From positions 48,095,836 to 48,159,835 of the forward strand of contig CM048849.1 of NCBI GenBank assembly GCA_026545225.1: a DNA stretch of 64,000 bases. The letters run 5' to 3'. Under the pieces are notes generated by a model. That model saw only the letters and a program-made list of their open reading frames with translations, had not been told where the DNA came from and searched no databases. Positions 26,271 through 36,974 of the stretch are shown here, in pieces (the first letter of the stretch is position 1; the number at the start of each line of letters is the position of its first letter). The stretch is from Cornus controversa. Lineage: Eukaryota > Streptophyta > Magnoliopsida > Cornales > Cornaceae. The translations under genes and the position numbers were made by a program.

Positions 26271-27000
26271 ATCGAATAATCTTCCCACTATCTTAGACAA
26301 TGGGCCATGTATAATACACACTTTGGACAAGCGTGATCCAAATTGAGATAAGGCTCTTGGAACATTTATTGGGATTTTAACATCTTCTACAATGTCAAAT
26401 CAATTTCACCTTAATCAACTCTCTTTTTTCCTAATCAACTCTTTTGATCATGTAAAACAATTAGTAATCTTGACATTAGAGTAATGTCAAGATTTGTTTT
26501 GGCGGTAAAACGAAAACCTTGACATATGTGTGAATTGGAACATGGGATGAAAGACTAAACTAATTAATAATATAGAAAAAAAATGACTACAATAGATATA
26601 TTTTATATGTGTACATCTCACGTAATGTAATGTCATCAGATCACCAATATCTCTCATTTAGTTTACTCTCGATTTTGTTATCCCGAATATATATTATTTT
26701 TTTATTTTAAAAAAATGACAAGATTAATTTTGACGATAAAACAAAAACCTTGACATTGGAATCAATCAGAACATCAAATGAAATACTAAACTAACTAAAT
26801 AATACAAAATAAAAATATCTACGATAGATATATACGAGTACAGCTCACGTAATGTCATGAGATCATCGGTATCTCTCTTTTACTTTTCTCTCCATCCGGA
26901 ATATATTTTTCATAAAATCTTCCTACAATTTTGGACAAATGGTGAAGTGCATACACACTTTGGACAAGCTTGACCCATGATAGAGATAAGGCTCTTGGAA
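26271..27000. repeat. rearranged internal duplication (order A1-B1-B2-A2)
   Basis: The A block (ACACACTTTGGACAAGC, then GAGATAAGGCTCTTGGAACA) occurs near 26317 and near 26954. The B block (CTTGACATT, TCACGTAATGT, TATCTCTC) occurs near 26490-26697 and 26714-26912. The copies are diverged, so the event is old. Confidence 0.6.
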
Positions 27001-27703
27001 CACTGCATTGGCTTGATCCAAAACAATTTGGATTTTGACTAATTGACAAGTTAGAAATTAAGTAGATATAAACCAATGCCTGCAATCGAATCTCATCGTA
27101 TCATAAACTACTTTAAATTCTAATACGGTGTCGGTTTAAATATGAATAAAGTAAACCCTAATTGCTTCTAATTAATTAGTGGGTAATGGTCATTAATTAT
27201 AACCTTAATGATCATTTGCTTAAACATCAAGGTACTTACCATTAGATATATATATTTCCCCCATAGAAATCATTTTCTCCCTGAGATCACCTAACATGGG
27301 GTGTCTCCCTCACCACCAATGAGAGTTTGTACTTTTGCAGTAATATTTTTAATTATTGTTGATTACAAATTATTATATATGATGTATGATCATATGAATA
27401 AGGATTAATTAACTTACTTGGGTAAAGAGTATTAAATGTCAGTGTCATCACATCATTCTTGATTCTGTCCATGTCAAGCTCCGGGCAGGATCTTACAATA
27501 AAATCACCAAAATCAAACGAGGAGAAAAGAGTGTACACATATATACATATATATATATATATATATAAGAAAGAAAAGTAAATTTGTCGGTGGTACACTC
27601 TAAGCTTGTTCAATCTAACGAATGAAGGTCACACACGTAATAAAGACAAGGACACATTTACCGTGATAATACTAGCCAATTTCACACTAAATCACGAGCC
27701 ATC

Positions 27704-27734
<31 letters not shown>

Positions 27735-28418
27735 TTTCGTTACCACTTGAAATTTTAGTTTGGTTTGACCTTTTTTTTTATGTCATAAAATTCAGTCTTT
27801 CTTTCTCAAGTATACAATCAGTTTTGAAAGGTGAAGAAATATTACTGAACTATATATATTTGAGGTATTAATGTAAAACAATCTTACAATTAATACCCTG
27901 TAGAAGCAAAAATAGGTGGGTACATAAGTTATTTGTGAGGACATAAAAGTAAAATTAAACAAAACCCATTAATTATAAAAATTTCCACTACAATTTAAGC
28001 CTGGCTTTATTTTAAATTAATTAAGCATGCATGGTTGAGTGGTGTTTCCACCAACTAAATATCTGGGTTGGGCCTTTGCATGGATTTATAATCCCTCTCT
28101 TTAAAGCCAGAGGAACAAACATGACAACATAAGCAATAAAATACGAAAAGTTGCTATATCATGTGGTTGATGAAATTATCAATGGAATAACTGACACTGA
28201 AAGCAGGTGGAAGATCGATTATATGCCACCTCTCTCTCTCTCTCTCTATGTATACTTCGCATGACTTCAGTGTTTCTTATCTTTTTAGATATATATGCAT
28301 ACATGCATGCATGGTCTATCTTTCAAGCCTGACAGAAAAGGCACCATACATATGACTTTGATTACTGTTATACATTCTTAGGAGGGAAATTTAATTGAAT
28401 CCATATCTTTGTTTTTGC

Positions 28419-28548
28419 TCAGTCACTCTCAGCGGAGAGAAAGTGGGATAGCAACAAATTCTATATCATACAGAAAAAGTGGTGGAATGAGAATGCGCGT
28501 GAAAAATAAGAGCAACACTCATTTAAATAAATTATATAACTTAATTCA
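28419..28548. mobile_element. MITE family copy B
   Basis: It starts CTCAGTCAC and ends TATATAACTTAATTCAG. It shares CAAATTCTATATCATACAG, AAAGTGG and AGCAACACTCATTTAAA words with copy A (23174-23356) and copy C (37791-37926). It is shorter than copy A and lacks the internal duplication. Confidence 0.6.
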
Positions 28549-29050
28549 GAACTAGTATTATTGTATTAATTAGAATAACTATGTTGTGGATTTATGTGTG
28601 TGTTTTCGATAGTTTAGGATGATATTTTATAGTTTAGGGAGTTATTTGAAAACCTTGCATAGTTCGAAGGAGTTGTATGCAATTTACTCTAAATTTGAGG
28701 TGGTGTTTCCATCTTCTTGGTGCTTCTTTGATGACGTGTGCTTCGCATGGACATTACGTTCTCTTTATGTCTGGGTAGTACCAAATGAGAAAATCTTATT
28801 TTAAAAAAAAACATTTGTCAAACGACGACGTTTGAACAAACAATATGCCTAAACTGTCTAGTCCACCTTTTTCTATATTTTGGATGACTTTTGAAACCCT
28901 TACATTGCCTTTTTGTCCTAATAAAACACATCCTAGTCTTCACTAGTGACTCTATATTAGGTGCACAATAACCAATTTCAAATATAAGTAGCAACACATG
29001 TTTCTTCCTGCATTGAAACCTCATCCATTATTATACATATACATATACAT

Positions 29051-29096
<46 letters not shown>

Positions 29097-30070
29097 CATA
29101 GATGAAGCATTTAGTATAGTGAAAGGTGTTTGGGTCACAAAAATTAGACACAATTTCTACGTAATTGGGACCCCTTTGGTTTGAAATGTATCCCCTTTTT
29201 GTTTCCAATAATTTGAAATTCTTGTTGCTTCCCTCCTTTCTTCACCAACCGAAAGAAGATCCTCATTTTTTTTTCCAACCATCCAAAGCATGCCCCATGC
29301 CGGATTGACTATCCAACGGCTATAATTTTCCCGTAAAAATTTCACGGGAATCATCGGCAGTTCCAATTTTTTCCTACATTTTGACTTGGACCGTCTGATT
29401 AGGTGATTTTTTTTTTCTCTTGTAGAAAATGATTGCCTCACCCAAAAGGAGTTAATTTTCTGTGTTTTTTTATTATTTTCTGATGTAGTTTATTTCATTA
29501 CCAACCCTACACTGTTCAAAATTCTTACGAGGCTTTGGAATTTTGGAATTCATAGACATTGTTGAAGGGAAAAGGTACATTTTCATGTCATTGTCATTTG
29601 ACTTGTGATTATATGTGAGCTAAAAATGAGGTCTTCGATCTCTGTTTCTTGAATCATGAATTGGATCAATATAGCATCAACAATTAATGACTCAATGTCT
29701 CAAGCTCTCACAGGCTTTCTACCAAACACTCTCGTCTCCTCTTTTCAATTAGGAGACACAAGGGCATTTACTATGAGTCGACTAAAATTGGTTCTTCAAA
29801 TTTAAATTTTATTAGGATCTCTAAATTTTGGCTCCATAACAGGTTCTTCAGATTTTCGTTAATAAAAAATAATAATATTTTAATAATTTTTTTTAAAAAA
29901 ATTTAAATTTAAAATTATTAAATATTTTTTATTATTTATTTACTAACGGCTGTATTCTCAACGACTATATTTTTCATCTTATATAAACAATCATTTGCTC
30001 ATTTATAAAATTATCACTACTTTTATTCTTTCAAAAGTTCATTTAGCATCTCTTTCAACTTCGAAATTTC

Positions 30071-31394
30071 AATGGCTTCGTCATCACGACCTTTGTTAGA
30101 TTATAATTTTCCATATTCTTCGTCATCCTCCTCATCAATAGATCTTGACAAATTGCTTGAAGATCATGTATCTACCTACAAAGAAATTCTGAGCTGTTGT
30201 ACGCCGGAGATTATAGCGCAAGTATTTCAACCAGCTTAGAGGCGGCGGTTTATTCATCGTGACTGAGAAGGAAGCCACCGTCAACTAGTGAAAGACTACT
30301 TTGACAAGAATTGCTTATATACACCCGAGCAATTTCATAGACGATTCAAGATACGCCGAGAACTATTTCTTCGTATCGTAAATGATGTTCAAGCTTATGA
30401 CGACTTCTTCATTCAAAAAAGGGATGCGAGTGGCCATTTGGGGTTGTCTTCTATACAGAAGATGACAACTGCAATACGTATTCTCGCATATGGTGAGCAA
30501 GCAGATTCAGTTGACGAGTATATTAAAATCGATGAGACTACTGCAATAAGTTGTTTGAAGGCATTTTGTACTGTTGTTGTTGCTATGTATGAGCAGCAGT
30601 ACATGCGCGAACAAAACGAAATCGACATCGCATGATTACTTCAAGAAGGGGAGGCTAGAGGATTCTCAGGTATGTTTGGTTTTATCGATTGTATGCATTG
30701 GGAGTGGAAGAATTGCCCAATGGCGCGGCGTGGCACACACAAGGACCGCACCCATAAGGCTACTTTAATATTGGAGGCGGTAGCCTCAAAAGATTTGTGG
30801 ATTTGGCATTCATTTTTTGGCATGACTGGTTCACACAATGATATAAATGTGTTGGACCATTCCTCCGTATTCAACCGTATTGTTAGTGGCAGAATGTCTC
30901 CTGTTAATTATGTGGTGAATGGGCATCAGTATAGCATAGAGTATTACCTGTTTGATGGTATATACCCAAAATAGACAACTTTAATACAGATCATCCCAAA
31001 TCCAAGAACTCCAAAACAAAAAATATTTGCAGAAAGACAAGAGGCATGCAGGAAAGATGTGGAGCGAGCATTTGGGGTATTGCAGATCAAGTGGGCAATA
31101 CTGCAATAACTAGTTAAATATTGGGAGAAGATAGACTTGTGTCTTATAATGAGAACGTGCATAATCCTTCACAACATGATCATTGAAGATGAGCGCCACA
31201 ACAATATTGGAATTTAGCTGCCACCGGAAGAGAGTATTCCGAATCACACTCGAAGATTAGACCCCAATATTTTTGCGGCACACATCAACGCTGGCCAAAC
31301 TCAGTACTGCAGCAGAGAGACAAATATACAATTGAGGAAGGATCTGATAGAACAGATGTGGAATCAAATTGTTGATTCATATGAAGATCTTTAA
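30071..31394 (+). pseudogene. PIF/Harbinger DDE transposase pseudogene
   Basis: A serine-rich N-terminus (SSSSSIDLDKLLED) leads into LVKDYFDKNCLY, FHRRFKIRRELFLRIV and LSSIQKMTTAIRILAYG. GFIDCMHWEWKNCP, HNDINVLD and VERAFGVLQ follow, and together these give the DDE catalytic triad. The end is LRKDLIEQMWNQIVDSYEDL before a normal TAA. The copy is inactive: in-frame stops occur around 30237 and 30262, after YPK near 30972, near 31109 and near 31216, and there is a frame change near 30630. The order and spacing of the blocks are those of plant Harbinger transposases (about 400 residues). The first Met near 30071 is uncertain. Confidence 0.85.
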
Positions 31395-32158
31395 ATGATG
31401 TTTTTTATGTACTCCTATCTTTAAGTTATGTTGGTTTTTTATGTACTTCTTTCTTTAAGTTTTGTGATCATTTGATGTATTAGAATTTTAAGTTATGTTG
31501 TATTTTTATGCTTGTAAGATGTTATAAAATATTATGCAATAAAATTTTTATTCTGAAATTATTTTTCGCACGACACAATATTTGTAATAAATTTAAAAAC
31601 AATGTAACATAATTTAAATAAATTACAATATCCATAATGGATTAAAAAATATATAATTTCAAACAATACAATATTCATAATGAATAAAAAAAAATAACAT
31701 AACTTAAAACGATGCAATATCCATTATGGATTAAACAAATCCTATGGATTGCACAAATTCTCATATGCTTCTGCACACATTCACTCATATACTTGTTGTT
31801 ATTTTCGAATAAATCATGTTTTTTGTATTTTTGTTGGCATTGAATTTGGATCTTTTAGCATCAACTCCTCTTCTCGAATTTTTTCTTCGTGTAGTTCTCT
31901 CTCCCGTTGTCTTCTTTCTTCGTATAGTTCCCTCTCCCGTTGTCTTTCCATCTGTTTTAACTTTGTCTCCATAAAAAGATTTGTTTGGGAGTCAAGTTTG
32001 GATGTTGCTTGCTGAAAACTGACCTCAAATGATAAGTGTGAGGTCTCATATTCTGGCTATTTCTTCTTATTTCGGCTCTATTTCGCCGCCTTGCGTCCTG
32101 CTGGTCGCTCTAATGGTTGAGATTCAACAATACCGAGTGAATATTCATTCATGCCGAA

Positions 32159-32975
32159 CTATGGCGATCCTTCAGAAGGAATACCCTCGTACGCTGCATT
32201 ACTTAATGGACTTGATACGTTTGAGTGAGCAACAGGCTCATTGATGTTGATTCCAGTACTCCTCTTCTTTGAGCGGGCAATTGTAGCTTTATTTTTTCCT
32301 TGATCGAGACAATATGCATGCCATTTTGGAGAGTCTTTCAAAATGTTCCAACAAGCATGGAGTTTAAAGCCTTCATTCATAGTGGATTTATATAGATGTT
32401 GAGCTGTTGTAATCTGCTTTAAATAATTACATAATAATTAGAATCGAATTATTTAAAATAATTACTTATTAAATACGATCAAGTAAAGAAATTAATTAAA
32501 ATTATTAACTTACCATATCATGATTGTTAAAGCCACTGGTCTGATTATTTTTAATTATAAGCAAGCATTCAGACCAGTTGTTAATTTTTCCTTGGATGGT
32601 GGACTAACGATTTGCCAAACCTCCATCGCCTCGGGCAGTTGGAGCACCAAGTTGTACTTGAAATTCAACAAGAATTTTTTGCCATAACGTCGACTTCGCT
32701 TGGTCTGTACCAATCACCGAATCATTGCTAACTTCCAGCCACGCATTGCATAGAACCAAATTTTCTTCGTTGAACCAATTATGCATTCGAGGAACCAATT
32801 GCTTTCGGGAAGGTCTGACATTACTGGATTGAGGCAATACCAGCGAATAGAATGCGGCTGATTGATTAGATAGAAATTGAGAATTGCCACCATAATATTG
32901 AATAGGGTCATCAAATGATAAAAAATCATCATTTGATAAAGGGTTGAAGTTGAAATTTGGTGGTGTTGGATCCAT
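32159..32975 (-). pseudogene. Harbinger ORF1 (NAM-associated/Myb-like DNA-binding protein) pseudogene
   Basis: Two exons on the minus strand run 32975-32514 and 32413-32159, separated by a 100-base intron with GTAAGT and a CAG acceptor. The protein starts MDPTPPNFNFNPLSNDDF and includes WFNEENLVLCNAWLEVSND (the trihelix/Myb-like core), LWQKILVEF, and the diagnostic GFKLHACWNILKDSPKW near the C-terminus. One in-frame stop lies after GGLANR, at about 32604. The partner protein of Harbinger transposases helps it enter the nucleus and bind the ends. The convergent position next to the transposase fits. Confidence 0.8.
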
Positions 32976-33163
32976 GAAAATAGATTTTGTAAAAATACAA
33001 TTAACTAAAGATTGAGAAAATAAAAGTGATTCTAGGCTTAGGAGGAGAAACTATGAATTTTTGGTTGTGAATTTAGTGAATGTAAGGGTGGTGTATTTAT
33101 AGGGATGAAAAAAGTAAAAAGAAAAAATAAAATAATTATTTTAAATCCAAAAGAGCCGTTTTA

Positions 33164-33554
33164 GGCACTATTTGGCTCTGCCAAACAGTGCCTTAACAGC
33201 TCTTTGGCAAAGCTTAAATTTAAAAAAAAAAAGAGGCAAAAAAGGTCAAAAAACACAATTCTGGGCAACTTTAGGGCCTGTTTGGGCATGCAACGGTGTT
33301 ATGATTATTGTAAGACACGCAACGCCCCAACAGGACGTCACGTGTTTATTTATTTATTAAAGTCACTTATCGAAACGACTTTTAAAATAAATATGGGCCT
33401 GCATTAAAGCAAGCCCAATGTGAACAGAGTTGGCTAGGTGGTTCGCCCAATCCAGCGAACCACCTAGCCAACCAATAGGCTGATCCACATTTTTGGCCAA
33501 CTCATTGTTATGCTACAGTGGCATTTGGATCGCCAGATTGGGCTCTGGTGATCC
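33164..33554. repeat. cluster of short palindromes at the right end of the Harbinger element
   Basis: The stems are: 33164-33176 with 33180-33192 (13 bp, one mismatch); a looser one at about 33275-33334; 33429-33446 with 33455-33472 (18 bp, perfect, 8-base loop); and 33527-33537 with 33544-33554 (11 bp, one mismatch). The last lies just inside the terminal repeat. Subterminal repeats often bind the transposase, but hairpins of this quality are unusual. Confidence 0.85.
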
Positions 33555-33571
33555 CATTGCTCATGCTCTAA

Positions 33572-34853
33572 GTCTTTAATTTGGCTTGCAAATTAGCAAC
33601 AATTTTAAATAACATTTGTTCTTTTAGGTAGTATCTAATTATCTATATTGTATTACAAACGAACTTAACTAAATAACCATTTATCGGCATCTAGTTCAAG
33701 TAGTATCTCCTTCTTGCATATTCATGTTTAAAGATATAGTATGTGACTTTTACTGGAATCTCTTTCTCAAGTCAACTCTTAACAGTTTTCTGTTTTTGAT
33801 AACTGAAAATCAAAAAATTTTACAAAAATATGTTTGGTTGATTATTTTTGAAAACTGTTTTCTAACAATTCGGTTAAAAAAATATTTGTTTTTATAAACT
33901 GTCTTTTATAATTCTCTGAAAACAATTTTTTGCTTTTTGAGTTTTAACTGTTTTGTAAGTGACAAACTAAACCGACCTTAATTTCTCATTCTCACAAGTC
34001 AAACATAAGCTTACCTTCAGTCGAAGAAAAGGAAAGGGAGGAATGGAAGGTGGAGGTTGAAGTGAAAGTGGGAAAAGATAAGACGAGGGATAAAACACCC
34101 ATTTCCTCCCACCATTTTGTTTTCATCCAAAGTGGGAGAAAGGGAAGAGAAAATCAATGAATATTGGTTGGTAAATTTTAAAAGACTTTACCATCCTCAT
34201 TTAAGTGTATTAATTTAAATAATTAAAGATATTATGAATGATAAAATAATGATATCACCTCTTTCATTTCCTTCTACTCAAACAAATTGAAAGGCTTTGA
34301 AATAAAATTCCAATTTTTGCATTGGGAATATATTAAAATTTTCTTACTCTCTAAACGAAATATAATTTTATCCAGTCAATGACGATAATTAATATGAACA
34401 ATTTATTTTAGTTCATTTTTGAAGACAAATCTTGTCACCATTTTGGGACTTCAACAACTCGATTTCTCCTTGCTCTTAAGAATGCATGTCAAAAAGGTAG
34501 GTTACTATTGTGCAACATTGATCATTAACATTGTACACTTCTTGACCGGTGGAATCTCCACCTAAATTAGGTCGAGCTATATGATTGATTGACTTCACTT
34601 GCAAGTGAAATTCTCATTACAAGTGTTGATACTTCTTGTGTTTTCAAGATTTTCTTCAAATAGATCATTTCAAAATCAACCTGCAACTCTAAATCTTTAT
34701 GATGAACCTTGACTCTAAGAACTTCCTATGGGAAACAAGTGATATATTGGACAAATCGTAAGACATGTTCAATTAACCTAATCAGAATGGAAATGACATT
34801 AAAGAAATTAGAATGAAAAAAAATTTAAGTTAAAACTTGAATCATAACTTTCA
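33572..34853. other. gene-free stretch between the Harbinger element and a fold-back insertion
   Basis: The segment 33785-33985 (AACAGTTTTCTGTTTTTGAT, then AACTGTTTTGTAAGTGACAAAC) is an inverted relative of the family at 25040-25190 and is probably a MITE remnant. Farther on there is nothing I can name. Confidence 0.4.
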
Positions 34854-35068
34854 ATTCCAATTCTATGTTTGAATTTCGTGTTGCCAAACAGGACATTAGT
34901 TTATTTATAAGGTTAAATTACTCTGACTTTTTTTGAGGTTTGGCTTAATTACCCTCCAATTAAAGTTCTTGCAAAAATACTCTAACATCCTTGTCAGACT
35001 AAGGATCCATTAGACAATATTGCATCTAATATACAATTACAAAAGTACCTTCAAGTTATAATGCTTTG

Positions 35069-35602
35069 GGTAAAATACACTGACCTCCTTTGAGATTTGA
35101 CCTAATTACACCTGATATCAAACTAATAGATTTTGTTACAATGACCTCTCTTGAGGTTTACTCTCTTAGACAAAGACCTCCCCTCTGTTCAAAATTCTGT
35201 TAGTTTTGTCAAAAAATTTAGGATAAATTACATTGACTTCCCCTGAGGTTTGGGATAAATTATACTGACCTCCCCTGAGGTTTGACCTAATTACACCCGA
35301 CATCAAACTATTACTTGATTTTATTATAATGACCTCTCTTGTAATAGAAATGAACTAATCGACGTTAACTTTTGGGTGAAATGTCTATTCTACCCTTAAT
35401 ATTATATTGATATAAAAATTAAAATATTTTTATATATAAAATGACACTTTTGCCCACTAATATAATAATATTTACTTTTGCTACCATGAGCCACCACAAT
35501 CATCGTGCAGAACCCCAGCTGCCATGGCCACCACCATGGCGAGGTTGATGAAGCCAAAAGTGAGAGCATGATGACAGCTGGGGTTGTGCGCGCGCGCGCG
35601 CG

Positions 35603-35640
<38 letters not shown>

Positions 35641-36031
35641 ATATTTACTATATATAATATAGTAAATATTATTATATTAGATGGGCAAAAGTGTCATTTT
35701 ATATATATAGATATTTTAATTTTTATATCAATATAATATTATGGTAGAATAAACATTTCACCCAAAAGTTAATGTCGATTAGTTCATTTCTGTTACAGGG
35801 GAGATTATTATAACAAAATTCATTAGTTTGATTCCGAGTGTAATTATGTCAAATTTCAGGGGGGTTAATGTAATTTATCATAAATTTTTTTGACAAAACT
35901 AACAGGATTTTAGACGGAGGGAAGTATTTGTCTAACAGAGCAAACCTCAGGGAGATCATTATAACAAAATTCATTAGTTTGATACCGGGTGTTATTAGGT
36001 CAAACCTCAGGAGAAGTTAGTGTATTTTACC
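35069..36031. mobile_element. long inverted-repeat (fold-back) element, about 960 bp
   Basis: The left arm starts GGTAAAATACACTGACCTCC. The right arm, read on the minus strand, starts GGTAAAATACACTAACTTCT. Matching runs continue inward for roughly 400 bases per arm, including an inner stretch (AAAATGACACTTTTGCCC and its complement). The centre at 35480-35640 is unique, with CCACCACCATGG words and a (GC)n-(CA)n-(TA)n tract. It carries no gene. The arms contain TGACCTCCCCTGAGGTTTG-type repeats seen in other diverged copies at 54049-54430. Confidence 0.75.
35588..35640. repeat. (GC)n-(AC)n-(AT)n compound microsatellite at the hairpin centre
   Basis: Alternating GC passes into CA and then TA. 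Alternating purine-pyrimidine tracts of this kind can adopt Z-DNA or cruciform structure. Here the tract sits at the axis of a long inverted repeat. Confidence 0.9.
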
Positions 36032-36410
36032 TTAATATTTTTGTGCAAAAATAACTTCAATTTCTAATCATTTAATTGTGATTAACATGTTATATATATA
36101 TTTTTTTCTTCATTATTGTCACGTCAGCATTGCGGCCTATAAATTTGACATTTTGAGTTTTTATATTAATTGATTTTAATGAAATTGACTGTTAATTAAT
36201 AATAAAGGTATCTATAATAAAGTTAACTAAAATTTAAAAGAGATTAATTATTATATTTTAAAATTTTTAATTCAAACGTAATTAAACAAAAATTTCCAAT
36301 TCGCTGTGATAAAACTATTGCCAACATGACTTCCACATTATGCTATGGAATATTCCAATTCTATGTTTGAATTTCGCGTTGCCAAAAGGGATATTAGTTT
36401 ATTTGTATCC

Positions 36411-36974
36411 GGAAAATGTAGGGGGACCATCCATTAAAACCAATTAACGGATTCCGTTACAATTCTATCATTATTATTAGTATTACCATCATTTGTGTTA
36501 TTACTTTAATATTTTACTGTGTATGGCAAATAATTAAAATAAATAATATATTAGTAGTATATATTACAGAAAAGTAGATTATATAATAACAAAATAAAAA
36601 ATTGCAAAAAGTTGTCTTGTCAACAGAGATGGTTTGGTCGGCCAAAACTTACAAGAGTTCTCTGAAGGGACCCACCTCAGATATATACATACATATATAT
36701 ATATATATATTGTGCCTATATAATGTCCACCACTTCTCCCCTTCACGCCCCCTTCCTTTCCTTTCTTGTCCATCAGTCACACTCTCTCTCTCTTTCTCTC
36801 TCTCTCTATATGATCTTTTGTGACTTTTTTCTTATTCCCTAGTTCTTTGTCCTTTCTAGGCTAAAGTGACCTACAAATCAAGGGTAAGTTGTCCTTAAAG
36901 TTGAGACTGTTAGGGGATTGTGTGTTCACAGTTCACACAGACAATAGAGTGGACACTTGGTGGTGGAAGGAAGC
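36411..36974 (+). promoter_or_regulatory. upstream region and 5' leader of the LBD4-like gene
   Basis: A TA-rich block (36680-36712) and a CT-rich leader-like segment (36778-36808) precede the ATG at 36975. The in-frame TTG at 36957 is not a plausible start. No single cis-element can be assigned with confidence. Confidence 0.4.

Larger units (their letters stand above)
24600..29758. other. 5-kb gene-free intergenic region
   Basis: No coding gene is recognised. The region holds a diverged fold-back family at 24810-25190 (TTCATTGAGAAAACAG, ending ACCAAACAGATCCT), several long microsatellites, a rearranged duplication (26271-27000) and one MITE copy (28419-28548). A TATA-like TATAAAAATT at about 25634, followed by a CT- and GA-rich stretch, could be a promoter and leader. 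No gene follows that I can support. Confidence 0.5.
29762..33568 (+). mobile_element. decayed PIF/Harbinger DNA transposon, about 3.8 kb
   Basis: The left end reads GGGCATTTACTATGAG and the right end, read from the minus strand, GAGCATGAGCAATGGG. The right flank is TAA and the left flank CAA, consistent with a mutated TAA target duplication. Two convergent genes lie inside: a DDE transposase on the plus strand (30071-31394) and a Myb/NAM-associated-type ORF1 on the minus strand (32159-32975). That pairing is characteristic of plant Harbinger elements. Both genes carry stops, so the copy cannot move by itself. The right end contains a run of short perfect or near-perfect palindromes. Confidence 0.85.
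34854..36404. repeat. 53-bp direct repeats bracketing a 1.4-kb insertion
   Basis: Positions 34854-34906 and 36352-36404 match at 50 of 53 bases (starting ATTCCAATTCTATGTTTGA). Between them lies the fold-back element at 35069-36031, with some flanking sequence. The repeats are too long for an ordinary target duplication and too short for typical LTRs. A tandem duplication later opened by the insertion, or a template-switch repair event, would explain them. Confidence 0.85.

Noticed and set aside
29157-29441. 94-residue minus-strand frame
   Set aside because: There is no ATG context, domain or conservation that I can recognise. The composition looks like chance.
24600-29758. conserved microRNA genes (for example miR156, miR166, miR172, miR396, miR530)
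   Set aside because: I looked for the mature sequences on both strands by eye and found none. The TATA-like site near 25634 has no hairpin after it that I can support.
36957-36974. upstream start for the LBD4-like protein
   Set aside because: The codon is TTG. The ATG at 36975 gives the family-typical start and length.
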